NCBI GenBank assembly: GCA_043727195.1
Contig: JAYSYZ010000223.1
Span: 1 to 8,513, forward strand
Source of the DNA: JAUYQR01 sp043727195
GTDB lineage: Bacteria; Pseudomonadota; Alphaproteobacteria; Rhodobacterales; Rhodobacteraceae
Direction: 5' to 3'
DNA: 8,513 nucleotides
Shown here: piece after piece, positions 1 to 6,410 of the stretch
How positions within the stretch are numbered: the stretch's first letter is position 1
How the letters are laid out: every line of letters begins with the position of its first letter
Program-made: the position numbers and the translations under genes
Notes under the pieces: generated by a model
The model's database searches: none
Told to the model about the DNA's origin: nothing
What the model saw: only the letters and a program-made list of their open reading frames with translations

Positions 1-345
1 GGCGCGCTGGACAATCCGGATGTGGCCTTCTTCGTGCTGCGCGATGCCGGGCAGCCGGTGGCAATGGGTGCCTTCAAGCGGATCGACGCCGTCCACGCCG
101 AGATCAAGTCGATGCATGTGCTGGCCGAACTGCGCGGACAGGGACTGTCGCGCCGGATGCTGCAACACCTGGTGGCCGAGGCGCGTGCCGCAGGGTTCAC
201 CCGGCTCAGCCTTGAAACCGGGTCGCAGCCGATGTTTCTGCCCGCCCGCCGGTTGTACGAAAAGTCGGGCTTCACCGAATGCGCGCCCTTCGAAGGCTAT
301 GCGCTGGATCCGAACTCCGTCTACCTGACAAAGGAACTTGCGTGA
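1..345 (+). CDS. GNAT family N-acetyltransferase, C-terminal part (5' truncated by window edge)
   Basis: The reading frame is open from the first base to a TGA at 343-345, giving the last 114 residues of a protein whose start lies outside the window. The segment has the usual C-terminal half of a GNAT fold. A strand leads into MHVLAELRGQGLSRRML, where the RGQGLS stretch is the R/Q-x-x-G-x-G/A loop that binds the pyrophosphate of acetyl-CoA. Later comes the conserved ARRLYEKSGF helix and strand that closes the fold. GNAT proteins are typically 140-170 residues, so about 30-50 residues are probably missing. The family moves an acetyl group from acetyl-CoA to an amine on a small molecule, antibiotic or protein. 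The acceptor cannot be inferred here. A valine GTG codon at 22 could be read as a start but lies inside the domain. Confidence 0.9.
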   Translation, partial: GALDNPDVAFFVLRDAGQPVAMGAFKRIDAVHAEIKSMHVLAELRGQGLSRRMLQHLVAEARAAGFTRLSLETGSQPMFLPARRLYEKSGFTECAPFEGYALDPNSVYLTKELA

Positions 346-376
346 TCCGCACGCCTGCCGCAAAAGGGCGCGGTGC

Positions 377-453
377 GGCCCCGTAGCTCAACTGGATAGA
401 GCAAGGACCTTCTAAGTCCGAGGTTGAGGGTTCGATTCCTTCCGGGGTCGCCA
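377..453 (+). tRNA. tRNA-Arg, anticodon UCU
   Basis: The sequence folds as a full cloverleaf. The acceptor stem is 377-383 paired with 443-449, with one G-T wobble. The D stem is GCTC 386-389 with GAGC 399-402. The anticodon stem is 404-408 with 416-420, around a seven-base loop carrying TCT at 411-413. The T stem is 426-430 with 438-442, around the loop TTCGATT. The discriminator base is G450 and CCA is encoded at 451-453. UCU reads the arginine codons AGA and AGG, which are rare in a genome this GC-rich. The top pair of the anticodon stem (A404, G420; positions 27 and 43) is an A-G mismatch. A run of five T directly follows CCA and may help end transcription. The gene starts 31 bp after the acetyltransferase stop, on the same strand. 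Confidence 0.96.
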
Positions 454-508
454 TTTTTGCAGCCCGATTCTTCTGTTCGAAAACATTACCGCCGAAGGTT
501 CTCGCCGG

Positions 509-1747
509 TCAGCTCTTCGCCGATGGCGCCCCCCCTTCGAACCGGTTGCCGTGGCGATAGTCGCAGGGCGCTTCCTGCATCTGCAGGTGCAGACCGGTGC
601 CGGTAAAGGGATGCGCGCGGGCGACATCCTCGTCAAACTCGATGCCAAGGCCCGGGGCGTCCGGCGGCAGGATGTAGCCATCTTCCCATCTGATCGTGTT
701 GCGGATCAGTTTCTGGTGGAAGGCCCCGCCCGTCTCGATGGTCTCGGCAATCAGCAGGTTCGGGATCGAGGCGGCAAAATGCACGTTTGCCGCCCATTCG
801 ACCGGCCCGGCATAGAGATGCGGCGCCATTTCGGCGTTGAACACCTCGGCCATCGCCGCGATCTTCTTGGCCTCCCAGATGCCACCCACGCGACCCAAGG
901 CGGGTTGCAGGATCTTGACCCCGCCGGCGCGCAGCAGCATCCCGAACTCCGCCTTGGTGGTCAGCCGCTCACCCGTGGCCAGGGGGATATGCACGTGGCG
1001 CGCAACTTCGGCGAATTCCAGCAGGTTGTCGGGTGGAATCGGTTCTTCGTACCAAAGCGGGTTGTAAGGCTCCAGCGCCTTGCCCATGCGGATCGCACCG
1101 GGGGTGGTGAACTGGCCGTGCGTGCCGAACAGAAGATCGGCACGATCCCCCACCGCGTCACGGATGGCCTTGCAGAAGGCCACAGAACGGCTGATGTCCG
1201 ACAGGGCCGGCTCATGCCCGCCACGGATGGTATAGGGCCCCGCCGGGTCGAACTTGACCGCCGTAAAGCCCAGATCGACGAAACGGACCGCCGCCTTGGC
1301 CGCAGCATCCGGCGACACCCAAAACTCGGCAGATTCGTTGCCGGGCTCAGGGTAAAGATAGGTGTAGCTGCGGATCCGGTCGTTCATCCGCCCGCCCAGC
1401 AACGCCCAGACCGGGCGGTCCCGCGCCTTGCCAAGGATGTCCCAGCAGGCAATCTCCAGCCCTGAAAACGCACCCATCACCGTGGGATCGGGCCGCTGGG
1501 TGAAGCCCGCCGAATAAGCGCGGCGGAACATGAGTTCGATGTTTTCCGGGTTTTCCCCGGCCATGTGGCGGGAAAACACATCCTCGATCACCGCGCGCAT
1601 CGCATCAGGCCCGACGGTGGAGGCGTAGCATTCGCCGTAGCCCACGATACCGTTGTCCGTGGTCAGTTTCGGAAAGATCCAGTAGCGCCCGCCCCAACCC
1701 GGAAAGGGCGGGGCAACGACGAAAATCTCCAGATCCCTGAGCTTCAT
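509..1747 (-). CDS. Mandelate racemase/muconate lactonizing enzyme (enolase superfamily) protein, probable acid-sugar dehydratase
   Basis: The 412-residue product has the normal length and order of the family: an N-terminal capping domain (about 1-125) and a (beta/alpha)7-beta barrel. GLEIACWDILGK (96-107) is a standard family motif. Expected active-site elements can be placed: K165 in TAVKFD, E234 in LWYEEP, E260 in ATGER, H310 in MAPH and E335 in LLIAE. The H in GTHGQF (H210) lines up with the catalytic His of galactonate and mannonate dehydratases, which suggests loss of water from a sugar acid. The usual Asp two residues before that His is Gly208, and the Asp of the QPD motif is Ala283 (QPALGRVGG), so the metal site or the His-Asp dyad may be altered. 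The ATG at 1745-1747 is chosen because AAGG lies 7 bases upstream; a start at 1789 would add 14 residues unlike the family. The substrate is unknown. The gene converges on the tRNA and lies 130 bp after the exporter gene. Confidence 0.88.
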   Translation of the reverse strand: MKLRDLEIFVVAPPFPGWGGRYWIFPKLTTDNGIVGYGECYASTVGPDAMRAVIEDVFSRHMAGENPENIELMFRRAYSAGFTQRPDPTVMGAFSGLEIACWDILGKARDRPVWALLGGRMNDRIRSYTYLYPEPGNESAEFWVSPDAAAKAAVRFVDLGFTAVKFDPAGPYTIRGGHEPALSDISRSVAFCKAIRDAVGDRADLLFGTHGQFTTPGAIRMGKALEPYNPLWYEEPIPPDNLLEFAEVARHVHIPLATGERLTTKAEFGMLLRAGGVKILQPALGRVGGIWEAKKIAAMAEVFNAEMAPHLYAGPVEWAANVHFAASIPNLLIAETIETGGAFHQKLIRNTIRWEDGYILPPDAPGLGIEFDEDVARAHPFTGTGLHLQMQEAPCDYRHGNRFEGGAPSAKS

Positions 1748-1754
1748 GCCGTGG

Positions 1755-1759
1755 CCTTT
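1755..1759 (-). promoter_or_regulatory. Ribosome binding site of the enolase-superfamily gene
   Basis: On the minus strand this reads AAAGG, with a 7-base spacer to the ATG at 1747. It decides that start over the in-frame upstream codon at 1789. Confidence 0.6.
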
Positions 1760-1802
1760 GCTGGTGTCGGGCAGCGGGGGGCTATGCACCCGCGCACTCC
1801 GG

Positions 1803-1830
1803 TTAGGTGTTTCTCAACAAGGAATCCTAA
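1803..1830. repeat. Inverted repeat TTAGG-N18-CCTAA upstream of the enolase-superfamily gene
   Basis: Perfect 5-bp arms (1803-1807 and 1826-1830) face each other across 18 bases. The site is in the 130-bp gap between the exporter stop and the enolase-superfamily start, about 55-85 bp before that ATG. The placement would fit an operator or a promoter-proximal site. Five-base arms can also occur by chance and I found no convincing -35/-10 pair here. The rest of the gap (1748-1877) shows nothing recognisable. Confidence 0.25.
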
Positions 1831-1877
1831 AGGTCGGCACAAACCTGGCATCCCCGATTGCGACCTGCAATGACGTT

Positions 1878-3104
1878 TCACGCTCTTCCTTCGGCCTTGC
1901 GGCCAAGCCCTGGCCCGAAGACGTGCAGCAAGAGGCACACCAGCATCAGCGCCGAGGCCAACAGGAACGGCGCGCCCGGGGCAAAGACCGGCGCCGACGC
2001 ACCGGTGAAATGCGAAAACGTCGTGGTCATGATCAGGGGCGAGGTGATCATCGCGATGGCATTCAGGCTGGACATCACGCCTTGCAACTCTCCCTGCGCG
2101 TTGGCGGGGGCGGCGCGCGACGCCAGCGCCTGCAAGGCCGGGGTCACCACGCCGCCCAGCGCCGTGACCGGTGTCAGCGCCAGCGCCAGCACCGGCGAGG
2201 TGACCAGCCCCAGCCCGGCCAGTGTGATCACATCGACCCACATGCCGTAATGCGCCGCGCGATGTTCGCCAAAGCGGCGGATCAGCGGGCCGACCAGCAG
2301 CGCCTGCCCGACGGCAAACGATATCCCGTAGACCGCCAGCGACACCCCGACCATGGTGCTGTCCCAGCCGAACCGGGCCTGCCCGTAAAACGCCCAGACT
2401 GACGGATAGACGTTCATCGCGATGCCAAGGATCAGAAAGCAGGCCAGCGTCAGGCGCGCCCCCGGCAGCCGGCCGACGGCACGCAGCGCGCCCAAGGGAT
2501 TGGCGCGGGCAAGGCGGAAGGGGCGGCGGGTGGCATCGGTCACGGTTTCGGGCAACACGAACCAGCCGAAGATCAGGTTGGCCATGGCCAGCGCTGCGGC
2601 GGCATAGAACGGTGCGCGGGTGTCGATCCCGGCCAAGAGCCCGCCGATCAGCGGGCCAAGGACAAAGCCCACGCCGAACCCGGCCCCGATCAGGCCGAAA
2701 CGGCTGCCGCGCTGATCGGGCGGGGTGATGTCGGCGATGAAGGCGGTCGCGGTCGAATAGGTCGCGGCGGTGATCCCGGCGATGATCCGGGCAGCAACCA
2801 GCAGCCAGATCGTCTGGGCGACCGCCATCACCAGATAATCCAGCGCCATCACCAGCAGCGACAAAAGCAGCACCGGGCGGCGACCGAACCGGTCCGACAG
2901 CGCCCCGATCACCGGCCCGAACAGGAACTGCATCACCGCAAACGAGGTGGCCAGAACGCCGCCCCACAGCGCCGCCTCCGACAGGGTCAGCCCCGTCACC
3001 CCCCGGATCAGATCGGGCATCACCGGAAATATCACCCCGATGCCGATGGCATCCAGCGTGACAGTGCCAAGGATGAAGGTGAGCGCGAGGCGGGGATTGG
3101 TCAT
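1878..3104 (-). CDS. MFS transporter, TetA/multidrug-resistance type (12 TM drug:proton antiporter-like)
   Basis: This 408-residue protein is hydrophobic throughout, with room for about 12 membrane helices and a central loop around 187-218. Family signatures are clear: LDAIGIGVIFPVMP in TM1 (17-30), as in tetracycline exporters; motif A GALSDRFGRRP between TM2 and TM3 (67-77); a GPLIGG antiporter-type motif in TM5 (150-155); and GELQGVMSSL (338-347), also typical of TetA-like proteins. These point to an inner-membrane, proton-driven exporter of a small molecule. The substrate cannot be told from sequence, and nothing shows that it exports tetracycline. The ATG at 3102-3104 is preferred: GAAAG lies about 5 bases upstream, and the TTG at 3125 would only add seven polar residues. 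The gene follows the upstream hydrolase stop by 48 bp and is probably the last gene of the operon, exporting either the operon's substrate or a toxic product. Confidence 0.9.
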   Translation of the reverse strand: MTNPRLALTFILGTVTLDAIGIGVIFPVMPDLIRGVTGLTLSEAALWGGVLATSFAVMQFLFGPVIGALSDRFGRRPVLLLSLLVMALDYLVMAVAQTIWLLVAARIIAGITAATYSTATAFIADITPPDQRGSRFGLIGAGFGVGFVLGPLIGGLLAGIDTRAPFYAAAALAMANLIFGWFVLPETVTDATRRPFRLARANPLGALRAVGRLPGARLTLACFLILGIAMNVYPSVWAFYGQARFGWDSTMVGVSLAVYGISFAVGQALLVGPLIRRFGEHRAAHYGMWVDVITLAGLGLVTSPVLALALTPVTALGGVVTPALQALASRAAPANAQGELQGVMSSLNAIAMITSPLIMTTTFSHFTGASAPVFAPGAPFLLASALMLVCLLLHVFGPGLGRKAEGRA

Positions 3105-3152
3105 GCGATCTTTCGAAATCGGCAAGGCAGGGCGGGTTGGCAGCCCCCTTCG

Positions 3153-3848
3153 TCACATATTAAGCAGGATTTGTGCAAGCCGCCGCGCCAATTGCTGCGG
3201 CGCTGCCAGAAAAGGCGAATGCCCGGCGGCAAGGTCTGACACCGCATTCGCTGGCAGCCCGGCGGCCATCTGCGCCTGGTATTCCGGCGGAATCGCGCGG
3301 TCGGCAGTGCAGCGGATGTAGTAACGCGGCAGATCGGGCGAGGCTTGCAGAATTATCGCCGTCTCCTGGGGCGCCACGGGTTCGGCACACAACCTGGCGA
3401 TGGCACCGGTTGCCACATCCTGCGGGCAGTCATGATACAAAAGGTTCCGCGCCAACGCGGCATCAAAGTAAAAACTGTGCCGGTCGTCCGATCTGCGGAT
3501 GGCCGGCAGCAGAGGTTGCGACGGAAAGGCGCGGCGCATATCGGCAAGGCTGCGGCCGGAGACCGGCAGATAGGCGCACAGATAGACCAGCCCGGTGATG
3601 CGCGACGCATCCCGCTCGGCCGCGGCGGTGATCGCGTAGCCCCCGGCGGAATGCCCGACGATCAGGCTGGGGCGGTCAAGCGCCGCCACAATCGCATCTG
3701 CCTGATCGTCAAGGGTCACCATCCCGCCGCCCCGGCCGGGCAGGTCGATGGCGCGAGCGCGGTGACCGAGCGTCGCAAGCGCCGCAATCACCGGTTCCCA
3801 GCACCAGGCACCGTGGCAGGAGCCGTGGATCAGGAGGATGTCAGACAT
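3153..3848 (-). CDS. Small alpha/beta hydrolase, methylesterase/hydroxynitrile lyase-like
   Basis: The 231-residue protein opens directly with the first core strand and oxyanion loop, ILLIHGSCHGAWCW (4-17). This form is typical of the plant salicylate/jasmonate methylesterase and hydroxynitrile-lyase branch and its bacterial relatives. A catalytic triad can be placed: S67 in the nucleophile elbow GHSAGG (65-70), D183 in TADRAIPPEY, and H210 in AAGHSPFLA. It is probably a cytoplasmic hydrolase of a small ester or related bond; no signal peptide is present. Its ATG overlaps the stop of the upstream hydrolase gene by 8 bp (3841-3848) and has no strong ribosome binding site, so translation is likely coupled. 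It resembles the other two hydrolases in the operon only in fold and motifs, so it is probably not a recent duplicate. The exact substrate is unknown. Confidence 0.88.
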   Translation of the reverse strand: MSDILLIHGSCHGAWCWEPVIAALATLGHRARAIDLPGRGGGMVTLDDQADAIVAALDRPSLIVGHSAGGYAITAAAERDASRITGLVYLCAYLPVSGRSLADMRRAFPSQPLLPAIRRSDDRHSFYFDAALARNLLYHDCPQDVATGAIARLCAEPVAPQETAIILQASPDLPRYYIRCTADRAIPPEYQAQMAAGLPANAVSDLAAGHSPFLAAPQQLARRLAQILLNM

Positions 3849-4626
3849 GGCCGATCCGCTGCAGGAACCCGCTCAGCGCGGCGGCAAACGCCTCCGGCTG
3901 ATCGACAGGCGGCAGGTGGCCCGCCCGGCGGATCAGCCGGAATTCGGCGCCAAGGATCAGGCCGGCCAGTTCGCGCTGCATGTCCGGCGGGGTGGCCGCA
4001 TCCTCCGACCCGGCCAGCACCAGCGTCGGCAAGGTCAGCGTTGCGGTGGTCTGGTAAAAGTCGCTGCCCGCCACCGCCGCGGCCACCCCCATCCAGCCTT
4101 CCGGGTCTGTCGCCGCCAGCACCCCGCGCATTGCAGGCATCGCCGCCGCCTCGCGCCAGCGCCGTCCGAACATCTGCTCCATCGCCGGATCGAGGATCGC
4201 CGCGATGCCCTTCTCCCGCACGATAGCCACCCGTTCGGCCCAGATCGCCGCTGTCGCGATCCACGTCGCGGTGTTCGACAGGACCAGCCCGCGCACCAGA
4301 TCCAGCCGCTTGACCGCCAGCCCCTGCGCCACCAGCCCGCCCGCCGAAATCCCGACGACCACCGCGTCTTTCACCGCGAAATGGTCCATCAGCCGTTCGC
4401 AATCTCGGATCAGCGCGCCCATGCTGTAGGGTGCCTGCGGCGCGTCCGACCGGCCATGCCCGCGCAGATCATAGCGCAACACCCGCACCGCAGGCAGGCG
4501 CGTGACCACGCCATCCCACATCGTCAGATCCGCGCCAAGCGCGTGGATCAACACCACGGGCGGAGCCGCCTCCGGCCCCTCCAGCGTTGCGTTCAGCAGC
4601 AGATCGTCAAGATACGTCAGCGCCAT
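3841..4626 (-). CDS. Alpha/beta hydrolase, 3-oxoadipate enol-lactonase (PcaD)-like
   Basis: The 261-residue protein has the alpha/beta hydrolase layout: oxyanion loop LIHALGADLTMWD (26-38), YDLRGHGRSD (52-61), the nucleophile elbow GISAGG with S94, acid D209 in GSEDAATP, and H237 in RAGHLPPVDQPEAF. The YDLRGHGRSDAPQAPYS segment and LVLSNTATWIATAAIWAERVAIVR strongly recall 3-oxoadipate enol-lactonase, which opens an enol-lactone in the beta-ketoadipate pathway. No other pca gene is nearby, and the elbow is GISAGG where PcaD usually has GLSxGG. I therefore infer a relative that hydrolyses a lactone or ester in this operon, and not pcaD itself. The start lies 3 bp after the stop of the upstream dehydratase gene. 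There is no good Shine-Dalgarno sequence close to it, which fits coupled translation. Confidence 0.88.
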   Translation of the reverse strand: MALTYLDDLLLNATLEGPEAAPPVVLIHALGADLTMWDGVVTRLPAVRVLRYDLRGHGRSDAPQAPYSMGALIRDCERLMDHFAVKDAVVVGISAGGLVAQGLAVKRLDLVRGLVLSNTATWIATAAIWAERVAIVREKGIAAILDPAMEQMFGRRWREAAAMPAMRGVLAATDPEGWMGVAAAVAGSDFYQTTATLTLPTLVLAGSEDAATPPDMQRELAGLILGAEFRLIRRAGHLPPVDQPEAFAAALSGFLQRIGHV

Positions 4627-4629
4627 GGG

Positions 4630-5595
4630 TCAGCCATGCCGCTCCAGAGCCGTGCGAAACAGCACCGGGTCGACATTGCCACCCGACGCGGTGCAGATCA
4701 CCGTATCGCCCAACCCCTCGGCAAACAGACCGGCCGCCAGTGCCACCGCGCCGCCCGGCTCCACCACCAGCCCCAGATGCGAAAACGCCAGCAGCATTGC
4801 CCGCAGCGCCTGATCATCGCTGACCGTCAGGCCCGGCCCCGCCAGCCGTTGCAGCACCGGAAAGGTCAGCGTCCCCGGCATCGGTGTCAGGATCGCGTCG
4901 CAGATCGACCCGGTTGCCGCCGGATTGCAAAGCCGTTCCCCCGCCGCCAGCGACCGCGCCATATCGTCGAACCCGGCAGGCTCGCAGGTTCTGACCCGCA
5001 GGCCGGGCGCACGTGCCTCCAGCGCCAGCGCCACCCCGCTTGACAGCCCGCCGCCGCCACAGCAGACCAGCACATCGGCGGCATGCACCCCCGCCTCTGC
5101 CGCCTGCGCCGCAATCTCCAGCCCCACCGTGCCCTGCCCCGCGATCACCTCGGCCGCGTCATAGGGGCGGATCAGCGTCAGGCCGCGCTCTGCCGCCAGA
5201 CGTGCCCCCAATGCCTCGCGGTCGGCGCCGCGGTCGTGCAGCACCACCTCGGCACCATAATCCCGCGTGTTGGCGATCTTTACCGCCGGGGCATCCGCCG
5301 GCATCAGGATCACGCAGGGCGCGCCATGCCGCGCCGCTGCCAGCGCCACCCCCTGCGCGTGATTGCCCGAAGAAAACGCGATCACCCCCCGCGCCCGGGC
5401 GCCTGGTGACAAGGCCGATACCGCCGCCCAGCCGCCCCGGAACTTGAAGCTGCCGGTCAACTGCAGGCATTCGGCCTTGACGAACACCCGCCGCCCGGCG
5501 ATCCGGTCCAGCAGCGGTGCATTCAACAGCGGTGTCACCCGAGCATGGCCGCGCAGGCGCGCCGCCGCCGCCTCGATCCGGGCGATATCCGTCAT
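4630..5595 (-). CDS. PLP-dependent serine/threonine dehydratase-family enzyme (fold type II), no ACT domain
   Basis: The 321-residue enzyme belongs to the threonine dehydratase/serine racemase/hydroxyaspartate dehydratase group. Visible elements are K51 in LTGSFKFRGG, which forms the Schiff base with PLP; SSGNHAQG (75-82), which binds the substrate carboxylate; the phosphate-binding glycine loop CGGGGLSSG (179-187); and TASGGNVD (302-309), where S304 contacts the PLP pyridine nitrogen. The length matches catalytic-only members, and the C-terminal ACT regulatory domain of biosynthetic IlvA is absent. The family removes water and ammonia from beta-hydroxy amino acids to give 2-keto acids. Serine, threonine, hydroxyaspartate (BhcB-like) or a beta-aryl serine are all possible substrates. 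The ATG at 5593-5595 is chosen because it overlaps the upstream stop by 4 bp (ATGA) and starts the normal helix; the open frame up to 5802 only shadows the neighbouring gene. No other beta-hydroxyaspartate cycle gene is present. Confidence 0.9.
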   Translation of the reverse strand: MTDIARIEAAAARLRGHARVTPLLNAPLLDRIAGRRVFVKAECLQLTGSFKFRGGWAAVSALSPGARARGVIAFSSGNHAQGVALAAARHGAPCVILMPADAPAVKIANTRDYGAEVVLHDRGADREALGARLAAERGLTLIRPYDAAEVIAGQGTVGLEIAAQAAEAGVHAADVLVCCGGGGLSSGVALALEARAPGLRVRTCEPAGFDDMARSLAAGERLCNPAATGSICDAILTPMPGTLTFPVLQRLAGPGLTVSDDQALRAMLLAFSHLGLVVEPGGAVALAAGLFAEGLGDTVICTASGGNVDPVLFRTALERHG

Positions 5596-6410
5596 TGCAC
5601 GGCCGCGATGAAGGCGCGGATCACCGCCACCGCCTCGGGTTCGTCGAGAAACGGGATATGCGCCCGCCCGGCCACCTCGGCAAAGCCCATGTCCGGCTGC
5701 CGCCGCCGCATTTCGGCCGCCGTCTCGGGGGTCAACAGGTCGGAATTTGCCCCCCGGATCAGCGCCAGCGGCAGCCCCGCCAACGCGTCGAACAGCGGCC
5801 ACAAATCCACCGGCGGCGCGTCAAACCCGGTCATGAACGCCTCGCGCAGCGCCGGGTCATAGCGCAATTGCAACCCCTCCGGCGTTTCGACCGCCAGCTT
5901 TTTCGCCTCGTCCAGCCAGCGGCTGAACGGCACGCCCGCAAACCCCTCGCTGCGCGCCAGCCGCTCGGCAAAGCTCTGATGGGTTGCGCAGGCCGGATTG
6001 CGCCCGACGTAATCGGCAATGCGCTCCACCCCCGCCCGGGCAATCTCGGGGCCCACGTCGTTCAGGCACAGGCCCAGCACCCGATCCCGCGCCACGGCAC
6101 CCAGCACCATGCCGATCAGCCCCCCGCGCGAGGTGCCGAGGATCGCCGCCCGCGCCACGCCCAGATGATCGAGCAGCGCCAGCGCATCGCGGCCTTCCTG
6201 TTCGATCGTATAGCTGGCCGCGCCGGACCAGCCACTAGCGCCGCGCCCCCGGTAATCCATCCGGATCACCCGGCACGGCGGCAGATGCGGAAGCACATAG
6301 TCGAAATCCGCCATCGTCCGCGTCAGACCGGCCAGACACAGCAATGGCACGCCCGCACCGACATCCTCGTAGGCCAGCGTGCAGCCATCCGCCGTGCGAA
6401 ACCGCGTCAT
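5592..6410 (-). CDS. Alpha/beta fold hydrolase
   Basis: The product has 272 residues with a typical alpha/beta hydrolase core: LLCLAGLTRTMADFD (23-37) for the oxyanion region, MDYRGRGASGWS (51-62), nucleophile S94 in GTSRGG, acid D224 in GANSDLLTP and H251 in GRAHIPFLDEPEA. The GTSRGG elbow, with Arg after the serine, and the WLDEAKKL cap region separate it from the PcaD-like enzyme in the same operon. The closest named types by style are esterases and C-C bond or lactone hydrolases. The substrate is unassigned. It is the second gene of the operon: its ATG overlaps the dehalogenase stop by 4 bp (6407-6410), and its own stop overlaps the dehydratase start by 4 bp. The protein has no signal peptide and should be cytoplasmic. 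Confidence 0.88.
   Translation of the reverse strand: MTRFRTADGCTLAYEDVGAGVPLLCLAGLTRTMADFDYVLPHLPPCRVIRMDYRGRGASGWSGAASYTIEQEGRDALALLDHLGVARAAILGTSRGGLIGMVLGAVARDRVLGLCLNDVGPEIARAGVERIADYVGRNPACATHQSFAERLARSEGFAGVPFSRWLDEAKKLAVETPEGLQLRYDPALREAFMTGFDAPPVDLWPLFDALAGLPLALIRGANSDLLTPETAAEMRRRQPDMGFAEVAGRAHIPFLDEPEAVAVIRAFIAAVQ

Noticed and set aside
377..508. tRNA 3' end as an integration site for a mobile island
   Set aside because: No integrase gene, no direct repeat of the tRNA 3' end elsewhere in the window and no phage or plasmid genes were seen.
272..681. Two small minus-strand frames covering the tRNA
   Set aside because: Their translations (for example GIEPSTSDLEGP and RKESNPQP) are the well-known false proteins produced by reading across a tRNA gene antisense.
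551..1465. 304-residue open frame on the plus strand inside the enolase-superfamily gene
   Set aside because: It lies antisense to a gene with a clear family match, and its composition is the Arg/Gly/Ala-rich pattern of a GC-rich shadow frame.
1744..3156. 470-residue open frame on the minus strand over the exporter gene
   Set aside because: It is the +1 frame of the MFS gene, with Arg/Gly-rich low-complexity translation and no membrane helices; the 1878-3104 frame shows all MFS motifs.
3838..5043. 401-residue open frame on the plus strand
   Set aside because: It runs antisense across two hydrolase genes and part of the dehydratase gene and has Arg/Gln/His-rich nonsense composition. Such long frames are expected opposite GC-rich genes.
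4630..5595. Beta-hydroxyaspartate cycle gene cluster (bhcB)
   Set aside because: The enzyme family fits, but no aminotransferase, aldolase, iminosuccinate reductase or regulator of that cycle is adjacent, so the symbol is not justified.
5596..5802. N-terminal extension of the dehydratase to an upstream start
   Set aside because: The extra 69 residues are Arg/Gly-rich and overlap the real hydrolase frame; the ATG in the ATGA overlap begins the normal family N-terminus.
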